A stretch of 64,000 nt of DNA from Chitinophaga sancti (GTDB taxonomy: Bacteria; Bacteroidota; Bacteroidia; Chitinophagales; Chitinophagaceae): the NCBI RefSeq assembly GCF_034424315.1, contig NZ_CP139972.1:5642001-5706000 (forward strand), given 5' to 3'. How positions within the stretch are numbered: position 1 is the stretch's first letter; every line of letters starts with the position of its first letter. Shown in pieces: positions 60,458-64,000 of the stretch. The translations under genes and the position numbers were made by a program. Below the pieces are notes generated by a model. That model worked only from the letters and a program-made list of their open reading frames with translations, ran no database searches and was not told the origin of the DNA.

Positions 60458-63277
60458 ATGCCTAAAGACTCTTCTATCAAATCTGTTCTTATTATTGGTT
60501 CTGGTCCTATTATTATTGGTCAGGCATGTGAATTTGACTATTCCGGTTCTCAGGCAGCACGTTCTCTGCGCGAGGAAGGAATCAAAGTGATCCTGATAAA
60601 TTCCAATCCGGCCACTATCATGACTGACCCTATGATGGCCGATAGGGTGTACTTACTGCCACTGACGGTAGAAAGTATAGAACAGATCCTGGAAGAGCAG
60701 CAGATAGACGCTGTGTTACCTACCATGGGTGGTCAGACTGCCCTGAATCTTTGTAAAGAGGTAGATGAACTGGGTATCTGGGAAAAATACAATGTTCGCC
60801 TGATCGGGGTGGATATCAAAGCTATCGACAAAGCAGAAGACCGTGAACAGTTCCGCCAGTGGATGATCCAGCTGGGTATACCTGTTGCACCTGCTAAAAC
60901 AGCTAACTCCTTCCTGGAAGGTAAAGAATTCGCACAGGAAATCGGTTTCCCATTGGTAATCCGTCCTTCTTTCACCCTGGGTGGTACCGGTGGTGGTTTT
61001 GTGCACACTAAAGATGATCTGGACGAGGCGTTACAACGTGGTCTTCAGGCATCTCCCATCCACGAAGTACTGGTAGAAAAAGCAGTACTGGGATGGAAGG
61101 AATTCGAACTGGAATTGCTGCGTGATGCTAAAGACAATGTTGTCATCATCTGTACAGTAGAGAACCTGGATCCAATGGGGATCCATACAGGTGACTCCAT
61201 CACGGTAGCTCCTGCCATGACGCTGAGCGATACTGCTTATCAGCTGATGCGTAACAAGGCAATGGAAATGATGCGTGACCTAGGCAACTTTGCCGGTGGT
61301 TGTAACGTTCAGTTCTCCCTGAATCCTGCTACTGAAGAGATCATCGCGATTGAAATCAATCCCCGTGTGAGCCGCTCTTCAGCACTGGCATCCAAGGCAA
61401 CTGGTTATCCAATTGCAAAGATTGCTGCTAAACTGGCAATCGGTTATACCCTGGATGAACTGGAGAACCAGATCACCAGAACTACTTCTGCATTCTTTGA
61501 ACCAGCACTGGACTACGTAATCGTAAAAATGCCACGCTGGAACTTCGATAAATTTAAAGGTGCTGACCAGACACTGGGTCTGCAAATGAAATCTGTAGGA
61601 GAGGTAATGGCAATCGGCCGTACTTTCCCTGAAGCATTGCAGAAAGCATGTCAGAGTCTGGAAAACGATGCACTGGGTCTGGGTTACTACGGTAAATCCC
61701 AGATGAAGAGCGAGCAGCTGCTGGAAAGAATGAAGACACCTACCTGGGATAGGATCTTCCGTATTAAGGATGCCCTGATGGAAGGAGTATCTGTAAAGCA
61801 CCTGCACCAGATGACCTACATTGATAAATGGTTCCTGCACCAGATCAATGATATCGTGACACTGGAGAAACAACTGAGGGAGCACGATCTGGATTCTTTA
61901 CCTGCTGATATGCTGCGCGAAGCAAAACGTATGGGCTTCTCCGATGCACAGCTGGCAAACCTGCTGGGTAACTGTGAAGAAGAAGAGGTATACACTAAAC
62001 GTAAGGAACTGGGCATTACCCGTACTTATAAAATGGTAGATACCTGTAGCGCTGAATTCGAAGCAAAAACTCCTTATTTCTACTCCACTTTTGACCAGGT
62101 AAACGAAAGCCAGCCTTCTGAAAAGAAGAAAGTAATCGTACTGGGTTCCGGTCCTAACCGTATTGGTCAGGGTATTGAATTCGACTACTGCTGTACCCAT
62201 GGTCTGCAGGCGATTCAGGAATGCGGTTACGATGCGATCATGGTAAACTGTAACCCTGAAACAGTTTCTACTGACTTCGATATGGCAAACAAGCTGTACT
62301 TCGAACCAGTATTCTGGGAGCATCTGTGGGAGATTATCGAGCTGGAAAAACCTGAAGGGGTGATTGTGCAGCTGGGTGGTCAAACGGCGCTGAAACTGGC
62401 TAAAAAGCTGGAAGAAAAAGGCATCCGCATCATCGGTACATCCTTCGATAACATGGATATAGCCGAAGACCGTGGCCGCTTCTCCGACCTGCTGAAAGAA
62501 CTGAACATTCCTTATCCTAAGTATGGCACTGCCTTTAACACCGATGAGGCGATAGAAGTAGCGAAAGAAGTAGGTTACCCGGTACTGGTTCGTCCTTCTT
62601 ATGTATTGGGCGGTCAGCGTATGCGTATCGTAATCAACGAAGAAGAACTGGAAAGCTCTGTACTGAGCCTCCTGAAACACTTACCAGGTAATAAGATCCT
62701 GATTGACCACTTCCTGGACCGTTGTCAGGAAGCAGAGATCGATGGCATCTTCGATGGCGAAAACTTCCATGTAATGGGCGTAATGGAGCACATCGAGCCT
62801 GCAGGTATTCACAGTGGTGACAGTAACGCAGTATTGCCAGCATTCAACCTGTCTCCAATGGAAGTAACAACTATGGAGTACTACGCTGAGAAGATTGCAA
62901 GAGCACTTGATATCCGTGGTTTGATCAACATTCAGTTTGCCATTAAGAGTGGCCAGGTGTATGTGATCGAAGCTAACCCACGTGCATCCCGTACCACACC
63001 ATTTATCGCGAAAGCATACCAGGTACCTTACCTGAATATTGCAACCAAGATAATGCTGGGTAAAAATAAACTGACCGATTTCACCATCGAAAAGAAACTG
63101 GACGGTTTTGCCATCAAGGAACCTGTATTCTCTTTCAATAAGTTCCCTGGTGTGAACAAGGAATTAGGCCCTGAAATGAAATCAACAGGTGAAGCAATCC
63201 GCTTTATCAAAGACCTGCGTGATCCATATTTCAGAACCTTGTACAAGGAAAAGAGCATGTACCTGAGCAACAAATAA
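60458..63277 (+). CDS. carB: Carbamoyl-phosphate synthase large subunit, lacking the C-terminal allosteric domain
   Basis: 939 aa. Two homologous halves, each with an ATP-grasp fold: SVLIIGSGPIIIGQACEFDYSG, NPATIMTDP, MGGQTALNL and EINPRVSRSSALASKATGYP in the first; VIVLGSGPNRIGQGIEFDYCC, NPETVSTDFD, LGGQTALKL and EANPRASRTTPFIAKAYQVP in the second. E. coli CarB has 1073 residues; the roughly 135-residue MGS-like domain that binds UMP and ornithine is absent: the protein ends about where that domain would start. It makes carbamoyl phosphate for pyrimidines and arginine; carA is not in the window. No frameshift is seen in the downstream DNA, which runs into a terminator. Confidence 0.95.
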   Translation: MPKDSSIKSVLIIGSGPIIIGQACEFDYSGSQAARSLREEGIKVILINSNPATIMTDPMMADRVYLLPLTVESIEQILEEQQIDAVLPTMGGQTALNLCKEVDELGIWEKYNVRLIGVDIKAIDKAEDREQFRQWMIQLGIPVAPAKTANSFLEGKEFAQEIGFPLVIRPSFTLGGTGGGFVHTKDDLDEALQRGLQASPIHEVLVEKAVLGWKEFELELLRDAKDNVVIICTVENLDPMGIHTGDSITVAPAMTLSDTAYQLMRNKAMEMMRDLGNFAGGCNVQFSLNPATEEIIAIEINPRVSRSSALASKATGYPIAKIAAKLAIGYTLDELENQITRTTSAFFEPALDYVIVKMPRWNFDKFKGADQTLGLQMKSVGEVMAIGRTFPEALQKACQSLENDALGLGYYGKSQMKSEQLLERMKTPTWDRIFRIKDALMEGVSVKHLHQMTYIDKWFLHQINDIVTLEKQLREHDLDSLPADMLREAKRMGFSDAQLANLLGNCEEEEVYTKRKELGITRTYKMVDTCSAEFEAKTPYFYSTFDQVNESQPSEKKKVIVLGSGPNRIGQGIEFDYCCTHGLQAIQECGYDAIMVNCNPETVSTDFDMANKLYFEPVFWEHLWEIIELEKPEGVIVQLGGQTALKLAKKLEEKGIRIIGTSFDNMDIAEDRGRFSDLLKELNIPYPKYGTAFNTDEAIEVAKEVGYPVLVRPSYVLGGQRMRIVINEEELESSVLSLLKHLPGNKILIDHFLDRCQEAEIDGIFDGENFHVMGVMEHIEPAGIHSGDSNAVLPAFNLSPMEVTTMEYYAEKIARALDIRGLINIQFAIKSGQVYVIEANPRASRTTPFIAKAYQVPYLNIATKIMLGKNKLTDFTIEKKLDGFAIKEPVFSFNKFPGVNKELGPEMKSTGEAIRFIKDLRDPYFRTLYKEKSMYLSNK

Positions 63278-63297
63278 GTTGTTACAGCATATTTCTG

Positions 63298-63335
63298 AAA
63301 AGGGGTGTATCTCAATAAGATGCATCCCTTTTTTT
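63298..63335 (+). terminator. Terminator after carB
   Basis: AAAAGGG-TG-ATCT pairs with AGAT-CA-CCCTTTT around a short loop, then a T-run to 63335. Confidence 0.75.
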
Positions 63336-63750
63336 ATGCAATTACTGTATGTTTAATGGAATGAATAAAGTGAAGAATGATTGCGGTGGGTATAAAAAAA
63401 ATCAGAGCCTGATGAAGATCAGGCTCTTTCTTTTCCCTCAAAATAACCATTAAAGACACGACTATTTACTTACATAAATAGCGTGACCGGTAATGCAGTT
63501 TACTATAAATATTAAATATTAAAAAGATGTTAACTAATCAATAACAGATGAAAATAGTGTTTATTTTTATAATACTGATAAACAATTGTATAACAGATGT
63601 ATGTAAATGTATATATGTAAAATGCCATTTGAAATTCCAAAAATTTTCATCTTATTAACTTATCATGATGATTTTTCAGGGATCAAATTTTTACTCCTGA
63701 GATTGGTGTGTTAAATTGCTCATTCCATTTTTGTTAACCAATGATAAGTC
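63336..63750. other. 415-bp AT-rich region between carB terminator and comEC
   Basis: Contains a second terminator-like hairpin at 63404-63437 and otherwise AT-rich sequence without a supported gene. The comEC promoter is presumably here. Confidence 0.5.
63404..63437 (+). terminator. Second terminator-like hairpin after carB
   Basis: AGAGCCTGAT pairs perfectly with ATCAGGCTCT, 4-nt loop, then TTCTTTT. Confidence 0.65.
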
Positions 63751-64000
63751 ATGTTTGTTTACATCCTGAGAACTGCTCCTTTTTTGCGGATTGTCATTCC
63801 CTTTATAGCAGGCATTATCTGGCCATTACCATTGTTGTATATTCTTTCGTTCACAGTTTTTCTCCTGATCCTGTATGTAGGCGTTGCCTACATGCCCCTG
63901 TGGTGGCGGTTTCGACTGGATGGATATAGAGGTACAATACTGCAATTGTTACTCTTTTGCATGGGCAGTTTAGTAGCCGATGCAAAAGAAAAATATAAAC
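63751..64000 (+). CDS. ComEC/Rec2 competence protein (5' part, runs off right edge)
   Basis: 83 codons open to the edge. It starts MFVYILRTAPFLRIVIPFIA and continues with GIIWPLPLLYILSF and LILYVGVAYMPLWW: two hydrophobic helices preceded by the APFLR-I-PFIAGI motif typical of the N-terminus of Bacteroidota ComEC, the channel for single-stranded DNA uptake. The diagnostic DUF4131 and competence domains are outside the window, so the call rests on this short N-terminus. The competing plus frame at 63741-63929 has no protein-like features. Confidence 0.65.
   Translation, partial: MFVYILRTAPFLRIVIPFIAGIIWPLPLLYILSFTVFLLILYVGVAYMPLWWRFRLDGYRGTILQLLLFCMGSLVADAKEKYK

Noticed and set aside
63741..63929. 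Plus-strand frame of 62 aa
   Set aside because: The frame from 63751 is open to the edge and matches the ComEC N-terminus.
1..64000. tRNA or rRNA genes
   Set aside because: None could be recognised in the intergenic regions by eye; tRNAscan-SE and Infernal would settle this.

Overview
The window looks like a chromosomal segment of a Bacteroidota bacterium, most likely Chitinophagaceae (Chitinophaga-like). Reasons visible in the sequence: TAnnTTTG-type promoter boxes, A-rich ribosome-binding regions with little Shine-Dalgarno, a split methionine synthase, the long IspG form, BatB/BatC proteins, ECF sigma factors followed by single-pass anti-sigma factors, a bTHX ribosomal protein, and a carbamoyl-phosphate synthase large subunit without its allosteric domain. 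The species assignment is inference. No rRNA, tRNA, CRISPR array or prophage was recognised. The one complete mobile element is an IS1182-like insertion sequence with inverted ends and a target duplication.

Layout. 1-620: start of metF (runs off the left edge). 810-3915: lptB, a GH3-family acyl-adenylase and fabG in a row. 4055-7577: SMP-30-like protein, an unknown lipoprotein and a nucleoid-associated NA37 protein. 7711-9430: the IS. 9499-14950 (minus): PSP1/RicT-like protein, holB, glutathione peroxidase, comF, radA. 15534-20315 (plus): YugP-like metallopeptidase, then rplM-rpsI-rpsB-tsf-pyrH; S2 carries a Gly/Arg/Pro-rich tail. 20361-24410: DUF3298 lipoprotein, pdxH, a 42-aa bTHX gene, HU, DUF4286 protein and exonuclease III. 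24482-28317 (minus): methionine synthase split into two genes. 28553-34401: a small unknown gene, recR, an Ig-like lipoprotein and a large UvrD-like helicase with a C-terminal Fe-S nuclease.

34457-38498: SRPBCC protein, an ECF sigma factor with two tandem anti-sigma paralogues, a lipocalin-like lipoprotein, a LysR regulator and a small basic secreted repeat protein. 38811-45204 (minus): ispG, batC-batB, a class D beta-lactamase and kbl. 45567-48338 (plus): a second ECF sigma cassette with a two-domain anti-sigma protein, an outer-membrane barrel and a small lipoprotein. 48448-55240: M16 peptidase, L,D-transpeptidase, alpha/beta hydrolase and acs. 55475-59952: lineage-specific unknowns including a double-HTH protein, a deoxynucleotidase, a DeoR regulator and an MFS transporter. 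60458-63277: carB. 63751-64000: start of comEC (runs off the right edge).

Most of the window is housekeeping: translation, DNA repair and replication, one-carbon and methionine metabolism, lipid and isoprenoid synthesis, pyrimidine synthesis. The less ordinary material lies between genes. Two tandem arrays (22595-22671 and 43777-43865) have different sequences but the same 11-bp unit length. There is a dispersed REP-like hairpin family, a 22-bp perfect inverted repeat, a helically phased TTGCAA cluster in front of the DeoR gene, and two or three stretches with promoter- and terminator-like signals but no gene of normal size. Among proteins, the low-complexity tails on S2 and RicT, the sigma/anti-sigma cassettes with unavoidable TTG starts, and the shortened CarB deserve attention. 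No convincing new multi-gene defence or biosynthetic system was found.
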